Shown here: positions 16,452 through 25,042 of the stretch, piece after piece
Layout: every line of letters begins with the position of its first letter
Numbering within the stretch: the first letter of the stretch is position 1
From: Bacteroidota bacterium
GTDB taxonomy: Bacteria; Bacteroidota; Bacteroidia; Bacteroidales; Prolixibacteraceae
NCBI GenBank assembly: GCA_023412195.1
Contig: JAEYNZ010000057.1
Coordinates: 1 to 38,980 of the forward strand
Length of the DNA stretch: 38,980 bases
Reading direction: 5' to 3'
Notes under the pieces: model-generated
Seen by the model: the letters and a program-made list of their open reading frames with translations, nothing else
Told to the model about the DNA's origin: nothing
Databases searched by the model: none
Position numbers and translations under genes: made by a program

Positions 16452-17612
16452 ATGGATAGAAAACTTCGAATGGGAATGGTAGGCGGGGGGACCGATGCCT
16501 TCATTGGAGCCATTCACCGTCTGGCTGCCTTTATGGATAACCAGATTGAGCTGGTTTGCGGCTGCTTCAGTGTAAACCCGGAAATCTCAAAATCATCAGG
16601 GAAGCTATACTACCTGCCTGAAAACAGGGTTTATGAAACCTTTCAGGAGATGTTTGAAAAGGAAGCCCGGCTTCCCGAAGGCGAACGGATGGATTTTGTG
16701 TCAATTGTTACTCCTAATTTTGTGCACTTCGAACCTGCCGTCATGGCTTTGGATCATGGTTTTCATGTAGTGATTGACAAACCTATTACATTTACACTTG
16801 AAGAAGCATTAAAGCTGAAGGAAAAACTGGATAAAACAGGATTAACCCTTGCACTGACCCACACCTATTCTGGTTATCCGGCAGTAAAGCATGCAAGGCA
16901 ACTTGTGGCCAACGGAGAGTTGGGCACCATTCGAAGGGTATATGTGGAATATCCGCAAGGATGGCTGTCGTCCAAACTTGAAGATACAGGTAATCTGCAG
17001 GCATCATGGCGTACCGACCCAAAACGATCGGGAAAGGCAGGCTGTATGGGAGATATTGGTACCCATGCAAACCACCTGGCTGAGTACATCACAGGATTAA
17101 AAGTGGTTGAAATCTGTTCTGAGCTGAACATTTTTGTTCCAAACCGCCTGCTCGATGATGATGGAGCCGCACTTCTGCGTTATGACAATGGTGCAAAAGG
17201 TGTGCTAATGGCCACTCAGGTGGCAGCAGGTGAGGAAAATGCCATCCGCATCAGGGTGTATGGTGAAAAAGGCGGCCTCGACTGGTTCCAGCATGAACCC
17301 AATTCCCTCATTCTGAAGTGGAGCGGAAAGCCAACCCAGATTCTAAGGGTAGGGACAAGTATGGACAGTAAGGTTGCAGCCCATAATACCCGCACCCCCG
17401 GTGGGCATCCCGAAGGTTACCTGGAAGCATTTGCAAACATATACCGAAATTTTGCCATGACAGTCATGGCAAAGATGGATGGAAAAGAACCCACAGCCGA
17501 AATGCTCGATTTTCCCGGAGTGGAGGATGGCATACGCGGCATGCAGTTTATCGATGCTGTAGTGAAGGCAGGGTACGATGACAATACCAAATGGGTTAAA
17601 TTCGGAGAATAA
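16452..17612 (+). CDS. Gfo/Idh/MocA family oxidoreductase (cytoplasmic)
   Basis: A 386-residue NAD(P)-dependent sugar dehydrogenase-like protein without a signal peptide. It has the Rossmann start MGMVGGGTDAFIGAIHR, the DxP variant of the catalytic Lys motif (HVVIDKPITFTLEEALKL, Lys near residue 113) and the conserved His of GCMGDIGTHANHLAEY in the C-terminal beta-sheet domain. Such enzymes oxidise or reduce a ring hydroxyl of sugars, inositols or their keto forms. A TIM-barrel isomerase follows 78 bases later on the same strand, a pairing typical of keto-sugar and inositol-like pathways. Confidence 0.92.
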   Translation: MDRKLRMGMVGGGTDAFIGAIHRLAAFMDNQIELVCGCFSVNPEISKSSGKLYYLPENRVYETFQEMFEKEARLPEGERMDFVSIVTPNFVHFEPAVMALDHGFHVVIDKPITFTLEEALKLKEKLDKTGLTLALTHTYSGYPAVKHARQLVANGELGTIRRVYVEYPQGWLSSKLEDTGNLQASWRTDPKRSGKAGCMGDIGTHANHLAEYITGLKVVEICSELNIFVPNRLLDDDGAALLRYDNGAKGVLMATQVAAGEENAIRIRVYGEKGGLDWFQHEPNSLILKWSGKPTQILRVGTSMDSKVAAHNTRTPGGHPEGYLEAFANIYRNFAMTVMAKMDGKEPTAEMLDFPGVEDGIRGMQFIDAVVKAGYDDNTKWVKFGE

Positions 17613-17690
17613 ACAGATCAATAAAGCAATTTCAAAAAATGGTTTGCCCTGCGGGGCAAACCTGAATATTCATAAAAAATATAATAAGAT

Positions 17691-18692
17691 ATGTCACGAC
17701 CAGTAACTCTTTTCACAGGACAATGGGCCGATTTACCCATTGAAAAAATATGCCAGAAAGCAAAAAGTTTTGGCTATGACGGACTTGAATTATGTACCTG
17801 GGGCGACCATATGGAAATTGATAAAGCCGATCAGGAATATTGTGATGAACGAAAATCCCTCCTGGAAAAATACGAACTGAAGTTATTTGCTATTTCAACC
17901 CATCTTGTGGGGCAATGCGTTTCCGATGCCTATATCGACGAAAGACATAAAGGTATACTCCCTGCTTATATCTGGGGCGATGGTGATCCGGAAGGGGTCC
18001 GCCAGCGGGCAGCAGAAGAAATCATTAAAACTGCAAGAGTTGCTAAAATGCTGGGGCTTGACACCATAATCGGCTTTACCGGAAGCCCGGTATGGCACAT
18101 GCTCTACCCGTTCCCTCCCACTCCAGCGGAGTTGATTGAAAAAGGGTATAAGGAATTTGCCGAAAGATGGATTCCTATATTAAACGAACTGCAGAAGATG
18201 GGTGTTAAATTTGCACTGGAAGCTCATCCCACTGAAATTGCTTTCGACATACATACTGCGCATACTACGCTCAAAGCACTGGATTACCACCCTGCATTCG
18301 GATTTAATTATGACCCCAGCCACCTGGGATACCAGCATGTTGACTATGTAAAATTCATCTATGAGTTTTCAGACCGCATTTTCCATGTACATATGAAGGA
18401 TGCATACTGGAGCGAAGTACCCATGGGTATAGGAGTATTTGGCGGCCATTCCGACTTTGGCGATAACCGGCGCTACTGGAACTTCCGCAGTCTGGGGCGC
18501 GGGAGGATCAATTTTGAAAACATTATCAGGGCATTGAACGACATCGGTTACAAAGGGCCCCTTTCAGTAGAATGGGAAGATTCTGGCATGAACCGGGAAG
18601 CAGGTGCAACTGAAGCGTGCCATTTTGTTAAGAACATTGATTTTGAACCTTCGGATGTGGCATTTGATGATGCCATGCAAAAGGAAAAATAA
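17691..18692 (+). CDS. Sugar phosphate isomerase/epimerase-like TIM-barrel protein (cytoplasmic)
   Basis: A 333-residue xylose-isomerase-like TIM barrel with no signal peptide. The metal-site pattern is visible: FALEAHPTEIAFD (Glu), FNYDPSHLGYQHVDY (Asp, His), RIFHVHMKDAYW (His), and LSVEWEDSGMNREAGA (Glu). This is the active-site set of the sugar isomerase/epimerase family, usually binding Mn, Co or Zn. It is coupled to the preceding oxidoreductase, so the two probably act in sequence on the same sugar. The substrate cannot be told from sequence. Confidence 0.92.
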   Translation: MSRPVTLFTGQWADLPIEKICQKAKSFGYDGLELCTWGDHMEIDKADQEYCDERKSLLEKYELKLFAISTHLVGQCVSDAYIDERHKGILPAYIWGDGDPEGVRQRAAEEIIKTARVAKMLGLDTIIGFTGSPVWHMLYPFPPTPAELIEKGYKEFAERWIPILNELQKMGVKFALEAHPTEIAFDIHTAHTTLKALDYHPAFGFNYDPSHLGYQHVDYVKFIYEFSDRIFHVHMKDAYWSEVPMGIGVFGGHSDFGDNRRYWNFRSLGRGRINFENIIRALNDIGYKGPLSVEWEDSGMNREAGATEACHFVKNIDFEPSDVAFDDAMQKEK

Positions 18693-18914
18693 AACCTGAA
18701 ACAGCCTGGCATGCCAAAATGGGATAGCTGTTTAAATCAGAAAGGAGCAGTTTAAATTGAATCACACTTTAGAGGTAAGAAATCCGTTATAAATTGATTC
18801 ATAAATTTATGCTTTGTTTCTATAATATATATTTTTGAGATTTTAAATCAGTTTGGCCTGCCGGGAAATAACATGAACCGGACCAACGATAAACCGAATC
18901 AAATAATTTCAATA

Positions 18915-20231
18915 ATGACGAACAGGAGAAATTTTATCAAAAGCACTACCCTGGCAACTGCCGGTGTGGGGCTTGTTGGGTCCATGCCTATGGCTATGAA
19001 TGCCTGTATGGGAGCTAATGAAAAACTTGTATGTGGGTTAATAGGTGCCAAAGGGATGGGATTTTCAAACCTTCAGGCATTTCTGAGACAACCAAATACC
19101 GAATGTGCCGCTATTTGTGATGTGGATGAAAGTGTATTGAACCAGAGACTGGCAGATACTGAAAAGATCCAGGGAACAAAACCTCAGGGGTTTAAGGATT
19201 ACAGGAAAATGCTGGAAATGGATGAAATTGATGTTGTTATTATCGGCACCCCCGATCACTGGCACTGTTTGCAGATGGTTGATGCATGCCAGGCAGGTAA
19301 GGATGTTTATTGCGAAAAACCACTGGGTAACAACATAGAAGAAATCAACATCATGGAACGTGCTGCCAAAAGATACAACAAGGTAGTACAGGTTGGCATG
19401 TGGCAGCGGAGCGATCCGCACTGGCGCGATGCAGTTGATTTTGTGAAATCAGGTAAATTGGGTAAAATCCGTACAGTCCGGACATGGGCATACCAGGGGT
19501 GGATGGAGCCTGTGCCGGTAATGCCCGACAGCCAGCCTCCCCAGGGTGTTGACTACGATATGTGGCTGGGGCCAGCTCCTGCACGTCCGTTCAATCCCAA
19601 CAGGTTTCATTTCAACTTCAGGTGGTTTTACGACTATGCCGGAGGGCTAATGACCGACTGGGGGGTACACATCATTGATTATGGCTTGTTTGGAATGGGT
19701 GATCCCTCACCCAAATCCATAATGGCAATGGGTGGCAAATTTGCCTATCCCGATGATGCAGCTGAAACACCCGATACATTGCAGGCTCTTTATGAATTCG
19801 ATGGCCACACCATGCTGTGGGATCACGGAACCGGGATTGATGGCGGTTACTATGGAAGAAACCACGGAGTAGGTTTTGTTGGGAACAATGGCACACTGGT
19901 GGTCGACCGGGGTGGCTGGGAAGTCATTCCTGAGAGAAAGAGGAACCAGGACCTGATGGAACGGGTTGAACTTCAAAAAGGCACCGGCAAAGGCCTTGAC
20001 CTGCATATGGAAGATTTCATAAAAGGGGTTAAGAGCCGCAATCAGAACCTGAATGCCAACATCACTGTGGCAGCCAACACTGCACGCGTAGCCCATCTGG
20101 GAAATATTGCCCAGCGTACAGGAAGGCGCCTGTACTGGGATTCTGCTGCCAGTAAATTTGTAAATGATGAGGAAGCCAACAATTACCTTGTGCCAACATA
20201 CAGGGCTCCCTGGGCGCTTCCTAAAGTCTGA
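18915..20231 (+). CDS. Tat-exported Gfo/Idh/MocA family oxidoreductase
   Basis: I chose the start at 18915 because MTNRRNFIKSTTLATAGVGLVGSM is a clean twin-arginine signal. An in-frame ATG at 18873 would add 14 polar residues. The protein is 438 residues, with an NAD-binding Rossmann domain (LVCGLIGAKGMGFSNLQAF), the catalytic motif DVYCEKPLGNNIEE, and the active-site His of GGLMTDWGVHIIDYGLFGMG. Tat-exported members carry their nucleotide tightly bound and act in the periplasm. A TAnnTTTG box (TATTTTTG, 18830-18837) precedes it, and an intrinsic terminator follows. Confidence 0.92.
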   Translation: MTNRRNFIKSTTLATAGVGLVGSMPMAMNACMGANEKLVCGLIGAKGMGFSNLQAFLRQPNTECAAICDVDESVLNQRLADTEKIQGTKPQGFKDYRKMLEMDEIDVVIIGTPDHWHCLQMVDACQAGKDVYCEKPLGNNIEEINIMERAAKRYNKVVQVGMWQRSDPHWRDAVDFVKSGKLGKIRTVRTWAYQGWMEPVPVMPDSQPPQGVDYDMWLGPAPARPFNPNRFHFNFRWFYDYAGGLMTDWGVHIIDYGLFGMGDPSPKSIMAMGGKFAYPDDAAETPDTLQALYEFDGHTMLWDHGTGIDGGYYGRNHGVGFVGNNGTLVVDRGGWEVIPERKRNQDLMERVELQKGTGKGLDLHMEDFIKGVKSRNQNLNANITVAANTARVAHLGNIAQRTGRRLYWDSAASKFVNDEEANNYLVPTYRAPWALPKV

Positions 20232-20255
20232 TAAAATATTGCAGGTTATTAAAAT

Positions 20256-20295
20256 ATCCCGCGGAGAATTATGCTCTCCCCGGGATTTTTTTTTT
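20256..20295 (+). terminator. Intrinsic terminator of the exported oxidoreductase gene
   Basis: Arms ATCCCG-c-GGAGA and TCTCC-c-CGGGAT form an 11-bp stem with one C:C mismatch and a 7-base loop, followed by a run of ten T. It begins 25 bases after the stop codon. Confidence 0.85.
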
Positions 20296-20471
20296 CAAAA
20301 GCACAAAAGCACCGGTTACCTGTAATTCTTAGTGGTAAAAATGCCGTTCTGCATTCTGACTGGGGGAAATGTGCTGTACCAGTGGCAGAATTCCTGTGAA
20401 GTTTTTTTGTAACCTTAAAGTCCTTAAGGATCTAAGGAATTATTTAGCTAAGTAGAATGAACCTGTGAACC

Positions 20472-20492
20472 TTTCAGGTTCAGAACCTGAAA
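20472..20492. repeat. 21-base palindrome upstream of the catalase gene
   Basis: TTTCAGGTTC-A-GAACCTGAAA is a perfect odd palindrome with two 10-base arms. It lies about 200 bases before the catalase start. It could be an operator for a dimeric regulator or a short hairpin. It is not followed by a T-run. Confidence 0.5.
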
Positions 20493-20690
20493 CACCTTTA
20501 TCCCTGGTATTTGAATTATAGCATTTGCTGAACTAAAGCCACCACAAACACAGAAAATTTATGCATAAACCACTTTCAGTCCTCTAAAACAGATAAAATT
20601 ATCCTGTACCGGTTTTAATTTTAGCTGGTACTTTATGGTATGTATTTTGGCTTAACCACCTTAATTATTCACTAACACACAATTTTTAAC

Positions 20691-22850
20691 ATGGCTAAAA
20701 AAGAGAAAGACCAGGCTGGTGCAAAAAAGGATTATCTTGAAAGACATACCGTAAGTGACGATGGTCAGATGATTACTTCAAACCAGGGGGTGAAACTGAA
20801 TGACGATCACAATTCACTAAAAGCAGGTGAACGGGGCCCAACATTGTTGGAAGATTTCCTCATGCGTGAAAAAATTACCCACTTCGACCATGAAAGAATA
20901 CCTGAGCGGATTGTACATGCCAGGGGAAGTGGAGCGCATGGGTTTTTTGAGTGTACTGAATCCCTGGCGGAATACACATCTGCCCATTTCCTGCAGGAAC
21001 CAGGTACAAAAACTCCTGTATTCGTAAGGTTTAGCACAGTGGTGGGCTCACGCGGTTCTACTGACCTTGCCCGTGATGTAAGGGGTTTTGCTACGAAATT
21101 TTATACCGAGGAAGGAGTATATGACCTGGTTGGTAACAATATGCCGGTATTCTTCATACAAGACGCCATGAAATTCCCCGACCTGGTTCATTCCATCAAA
21201 CCAGAGCCTGATTCTGAAATGCCCCAGGCTACGGCTGCTCATGATACTTTTTGGGATTTCGTATCCCTGACCCCTGAAACGCTGCACAACGTTTTCTGGG
21301 TAATCAGCGACAGGGGAATTCCGCGAAGTTACCGTATGATGGAAGGATTTGGAATCCACACATTCCGCCTTGTGAATAAGGAAGGTAAATCGGTTTTCGT
21401 AAAGTTTCACTGGAAACCTGTGTTGGGAGTTCATTCCGTTGTGTGGGATGAAGCACAGAAAATCTCAGGAATGAACCCGGATTTTCACCGACGCGACTTA
21501 TGGGAAGCCATTGAAAACGGGAACTATCCACAATATGATTTTGGGGTTCAGATCATTCCCGAAGAGGATGAACATAAATTTGGATTTGACTTGCTTGATC
21601 CCACCAAGCTGATTCCGGAAGAGCTTGTCCCTGTAAAAATTGTGGGAAGAATGACGCTGAACAGAAATCCTGATAATTTCTTTTCAGAAACAGAGCAGGT
21701 TGCTTTTCACCCCGGGCATATCGTACCCGGAATTGATTTTACAAATGACCCACTGCTTCAAGGCAGGTTATTTTCATATACCGACACACAGCTTATCAGG
21801 CTGGGTGGCCCTAATTTTCATGAAATACCCATCAACAGGTCTGTATCGCCGGTTCACAACAATCAGCGTGATGGTTTTATGCGGCAGACCATAAACAGGG
21901 GAAAATCAAGTTACAGTCCGAATTCAACCGGAGGCGGATACCCTGTTCAGGCAAAAGCCTCTGAAGGTGGGTTCGTTTCCCATCATGAAAAAATAGATGC
22001 ACATAAAATCAGGGCCCGGAGCAAAAGTTTTATTGATCATTACAGCCAACCAGCAATGTTTTACCACAGCCTTTCGGAGATTGAAAAGAAGCACATGGTA
22101 GATGCATTTTCCTTTGAGCTGGGAATGGTTAAGGATGAAACAATCAGGAAAAGATTTGTTTCGCTGCTTTATATGGTTGACCAGGATCTGGCAGGCAAAG
22201 TAGCTAAAAATTTAGGAATTAAAGCAGAAAAGCCGGACAGGATCACAAACCACAATGTACCTGCAGATGCCGATCCAATGGATTACCAGTCGGAAAGGAC
22301 CAAGCCACCGGTAGAAAGTTCACCTTCCCTGAGCATGGCGAACACAAGAAAAGATACCATTGAAACCCGGGTTATTGCTGTACTTGCCGCCGATGGTGTT
22401 GACGATGATTCGCTGATGAAGATGAAAGAAGCACTGGAAAAAGCAGGAGCCATGGTTAAAGTGGTGGCACCCCACGTTGGTATGATAAAAACTGCCGGAG
22501 GTAAGGAAGTTTTGGCCGAAAAGAGTTTTCTGACCGCAGCATCTGTTTTATTTGATGCAGTATATGTGCCTTCAGGAATTGACAGTGTTATGAAGCTGAA
22601 AGACATACCAAAGGTATTGCACTTTATCAATGAAGCATACACCCACTGCAAAGCCATTGCTGCCAATGGGGATGGCATCGATCTGCTGAAGGAAACAGCA
22701 GCAGGGCAGAAGGAAACAGAAGGGGAGAAACTTCACGAAGATGCCCTTACGCAGGGTGTCATTCTGGACCAGGAACCTGAAGCATTTATACAAGCAATTG
22801 CCCAACACCGTTTCTGGGACCGTGAAATGAAGGGCAAAGTACCGGCATAA
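20691..22850 (+). CDS. katE: Monofunctional heme catalase, large-subunit KatE (HPII) type
   Basis: A 719-residue cytoplasmic enzyme that dismutates hydrogen peroxide. The length and layout match large-subunit catalases: the catalase core (about 20-500), a helical segment, and a C-terminal DJ-1/PfpI-like domain (about 560-700). The active-site His 76 (RIVHARGSGAHG), Asn 149 (DLVGNNMPVFFIQDAMKFPD) and heme-ligating Tyr 363 (RLFSYTDTQLIRLGGPNF) are present, at the same mutual spacing as in E. coli HPII. It stands alone and is closed by a strong terminator. Peroxide or stationary-phase control is likely but not visible. Confidence 0.96.
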   Translation: MAKKEKDQAGAKKDYLERHTVSDDGQMITSNQGVKLNDDHNSLKAGERGPTLLEDFLMREKITHFDHERIPERIVHARGSGAHGFFECTESLAEYTSAHFLQEPGTKTPVFVRFSTVVGSRGSTDLARDVRGFATKFYTEEGVYDLVGNNMPVFFIQDAMKFPDLVHSIKPEPDSEMPQATAAHDTFWDFVSLTPETLHNVFWVISDRGIPRSYRMMEGFGIHTFRLVNKEGKSVFVKFHWKPVLGVHSVVWDEAQKISGMNPDFHRRDLWEAIENGNYPQYDFGVQIIPEEDEHKFGFDLLDPTKLIPEELVPVKIVGRMTLNRNPDNFFSETEQVAFHPGHIVPGIDFTNDPLLQGRLFSYTDTQLIRLGGPNFHEIPINRSVSPVHNNQRDGFMRQTINRGKSSYSPNSTGGGYPVQAKASEGGFVSHHEKIDAHKIRARSKSFIDHYSQPAMFYHSLSEIEKKHMVDAFSFELGMVKDETIRKRFVSLLYMVDQDLAGKVAKNLGIKAEKPDRITNHNVPADADPMDYQSERTKPPVESSPSLSMANTRKDTIETRVIAVLAADGVDDDSLMKMKEALEKAGAMVKVVAPHVGMIKTAGGKEVLAEKSFLTAASVLFDAVYVPSGIDSVMKLKDIPKVLHFINEAYTHCKAIAANGDGIDLLKETAAGQKETEGEKLHEDALTQGVILDQEPEAFIQAIAQHRFWDREMKGKVPA

Positions 22851-22877
22851 AAGCATTTCCTTAAACACACAATGCAA

Positions 22878-22918
22878 GGCATCAGCCAGATTCAGAACCT
22901 GGTTGGTGTCTTTTTTTT
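22878..22918 (+). terminator. Intrinsic terminator of the catalase gene
   Basis: A 12-bp stem with several G-U pairs (arms 22878-22889 and 22899-22910) around a 9-base loop, then eight T. It begins 28 bases after the stop codon. Confidence 0.85.
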
Positions 22919-23100
22919 GGGCACTGTTTGCAGTTTTGCCTGAAAAATTTTTTTGGATTCCTTTAATACCTTAAGGTCTTTGGAAAGCTTAATTATAGTT
23001 TAGCTGTTAGTTTCTGATTACATTATATGCTGATGGTTTCTTTTAAACTTTGGAAAAAAACTGGTGTTAATAATATAACAAACACAGAACACAGAAAATC

Positions 23101-23799
23101 ATGAATAAATTAATAGCAGCAACAGTCATTGTAATTGCCCTTGCATCATGCAGGGATGCAAATGTTGAAGTCCCCCAGGTGGAAATATTTGAATGGAACT
23201 TTGAAAAAGATGCTGAAGGCTGGACAGGTAATTTTGCCGATTACCCCTCAGGAGAAGAAGAGTTTTATGAATTGTTTTTTGGATGGGAGACACTCCCTGC
23301 ACCATTGGATACAACTCAGGGTGCATTGATGCTCACGGGCTCAAACCGGAGCGATGATTTGTTTATGTATGCCACACGCAGGGTAACAGGCCTTGTACCT
23401 GCAACAGTTTACAATGTTTCATTTACAGTGGAGTTTGCATCAAATGTGCCTGATAATATGGCAGGTATTGGAGGCAGTCCGGGTGAATCGGTTTATGTAA
23501 AAGTGGGGGCAACAACAGAAGAACCCGGCAGGGAAATTGATGATATGGGTTGGTTCCGCATGAACATCGATAAAGGGAATCAAAGCCAGGGTGGAGCAAA
23601 TATGATTGTGGTCGGCGATTTCTCAAATGACACCGAAAATGAAGAATATACCCTTAAACAGGTGATGAACGATAACCAGGGGTTCTCTGTATTATCGAAT
23701 GATGCAGGTGAAATATGGATAACTGTAGGTACCGATTCAGGATTTGAAGGAGCAACCACGATATACTACAATTACATCAGGGTGGAGATGTACTATTAG
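23101..23799 (+). CDS. Predicted lipoprotein of unknown function, paralogue of the gene at 25043
   Basis: A 232-residue protein. The N-terminus MNKLIAATVIVIALASC is a lipoprotein signal with Cys 17 as the lipid-carrying residue. I do not recognise the family with certainty. The mature part is acidic, rich in aromatic and Gly residues and in beta-strand-like stretches (WNFEKDAEGWTGNFADYP, FTVEFASNVPDNMAGIGGSP, WITVGTDSGFEG). It looks like one beta-sandwich domain, possibly a carbohydrate-binding type. It is by eye about half identical to the second lipoprotein and lies convergent to the GH16 gene between them, so surface polysaccharide binding is plausible but inferred. Confidence 0.8.
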   Translation: MNKLIAATVIVIALASCRDANVEVPQVEIFEWNFEKDAEGWTGNFADYPSGEEEFYELFFGWETLPAPLDTTQGALMLTGSNRSDDLFMYATRRVTGLVPATVYNVSFTVEFASNVPDNMAGIGGSPGESVYVKVGATTEEPGREIDDMGWFRMNIDKGNQSQGGANMIVVGDFSNDTENEEYTLKQVMNDNQGFSVLSNDAGEIWITVGTDSGFEGATTIYYNYIRVEMYY

Positions 23800-23814
23800 T
23801 GAAAATAAAACTTC

Positions 23815-23864
23815 AACGGGTTAAGCGGTTGAATATAGCTTCAGGACTTACACTTAATCCCGTT
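23815..23864. terminator. Possible bidirectional hairpin between lipoprotein and GH16 genes
   Basis: Arms AACGGGTTAAG (23815-23825) and CTTAATCCCGTT (23853-23864) pair with one bulge around a 27-base loop. On the minus strand it overlaps the GH16 stop and is followed by a T-rich stretch. Moderate support only. Confidence 0.4.
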
Positions 23865-24750
23865 TAATGTGGTTCATTTTTATCAGAGGCTTGTATAACA
23901 TCCAGTCAACTTCCACTTCATAGGGATATTTGGGTTTTTCAATCGATTTTGGATTTGTTTCAACCGGCCAGTTATTTGTGTGCCAGAAATTAACCATGTA
24001 CCTGGTATGGCCTTGAGGGATACCTGTCTGCGATCCCTTGTAATCCCATAATACAACAGTATCAGCTGTAGAAGGATGAATCAACCACCACCTGATCTGA
24101 TCAGGATGCCAATCGAATCCGTAGGTGTAAAACTGTTTTGACGCATTGTATCCTTTGATTGGTTCAATGGATTCAGGCTGGTTCTGGTTTCCGGTTAAAG
24201 CTTTTCTGATTCCGCTTAAATCTTCACGATAGGATGTACTGTAAATCGTTCCTTCTGCCATGTTGATTGTCCTGCCAATTCTTCTCAGGTCTCCCCGGGG
24301 ACCCGTCCAAGTACCTACATATATGATTTCCGGATGAGCAATCAACCATTCAAAATCAATTTCACTCAATCCGGATTCGTTGTTCATATGATAAGTAAAA
24401 TAACCCACCACTGCACCCACATCAGGCTGTACGTCCCTTACGTCAGGGACTCTGATTCGTGCTGCATAGGTTCCAAAATGACAAAACTCTTTTGAAGAAA
24501 TATCGGGCCCCCTGCCGGCTCCGGCAACATCTTCGGGATCTATTTTAAGCAAAAGAACCTTATTGCCAGGTTCTGAAGGAGAATCTGCACCGAATTCCCA
24601 GGTGAAATCAGCTCCATTTCCACCGGTACTGTGACGGAAATATTCAGACGTTGAAGAATTGAACTCCTCAAGAAATGAGTTGTGAAACTGTTGGGCATGC
24701 AGCTTAATACTCATTAAAAACATGATAGCAAGAAAAAAAATCATTTTCAT
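23854..24750 (-). CDS. Secreted GH16-family endo-glucanase-like enzyme
   Basis: A 298-residue protein with a Sec signal (MKMIFFLAIMFLMSIKLHAQ). The jelly-roll glycoside hydrolase 16 active-site pattern E-x-D-x-E is intact at residues 130-134 (LSEIDFEW; first Glu nucleophile, last Glu acid/base). Family-typical strands are FGTYAARIRVP before it and YTYGFDWHPDQIRWWLI after it. GH16 enzymes cut beta-1,3/1,4-glucans, agar, carrageenan or related galactans; the exact substrate cannot be assigned. It is flanked on both sides by paralogous lipoproteins on the opposite strand, with no SusC/SusD pair in the window. Confidence 0.87.
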   Translation of the reverse strand: MKMIFFLAIMFLMSIKLHAQQFHNSFLEEFNSSTSEYFRHSTGGNGADFTWEFGADSPSEPGNKVLLLKIDPEDVAGAGRGPDISSKEFCHFGTYAARIRVPDVRDVQPDVGAVVGYFTYHMNNESGLSEIDFEWLIAHPEIIYVGTWTGPRGDLRRIGRTINMAEGTIYSTSYREDLSGIRKALTGNQNQPESIEPIKGYNASKQFYTYGFDWHPDQIRWWLIHPSTADTVVLWDYKGSQTGIPQGHTRYMVNFWHTNNWPVETNPKSIEKPKYPYEVEVDWMLYKPLIKMNHIKRD

Positions 24751-24904
24751 CCTTATATTATAATACGTGACTCTAATAAATTAAGTAAAAAAACAGAACT
24801 ATTTCCAATTTTGACTGAATTTCTAATGCTAATTTCCTGTTGACAGGAAGCACTGCCTATTTCATACCATTAATTCACAGCTGACAGTAGTTATAAAAAG
24901 CCAA

Positions 24905-24920
24905 CCTTTTAATTAAAAGG
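24905..24920. repeat. 16-base perfect palindrome in the divergent GH16/lipoprotein promoter region
   Basis: CCTTTTAATTAAAAGG is self-complementary. It lies between the GH16 start (24750, minus) and the second lipoprotein start (25043, plus). It may be an operator shared by both. A TAnnTTTG box (TAATTTTG) follows on the plus strand at 24959-24966. Confidence 0.45.
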
Positions 24921-25042
24921 CAAAGGATTGTTCTTATAACCCTGCTCTTCAAAATCATTAATTTTGTAACTTGGCAATGATTTTAAACCTCTGCTGATAC
25001 CGGAAACTGATAGATTGAAGTATTAAACCAACACTGATTGAA

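Larger units (their letters stand above)
20232..20690 (+). other. Gene-free region: terminator, palindrome and catalase upstream sequence
   Basis: No gene is apparent in these 459 bases. They contain the terminator at 20256-20295, a CCTTAAGG-centred stretch (about 20410-20455) that resembles one after the catalase gene, and a 21-base palindrome at 20472-20492. The catalase promoter should lie near the right end. TATTTTGG at 20643-20650 is only a near match to the usual box. Confidence 0.55.

Noticed and set aside
18984..19020. Lipobox in the exported Gfo/Idh/MocA protein (MAMNAC)
   Set aside because: The residues before the Cys do not match a lipobox well; the twin-arginine signal is the better explanation.
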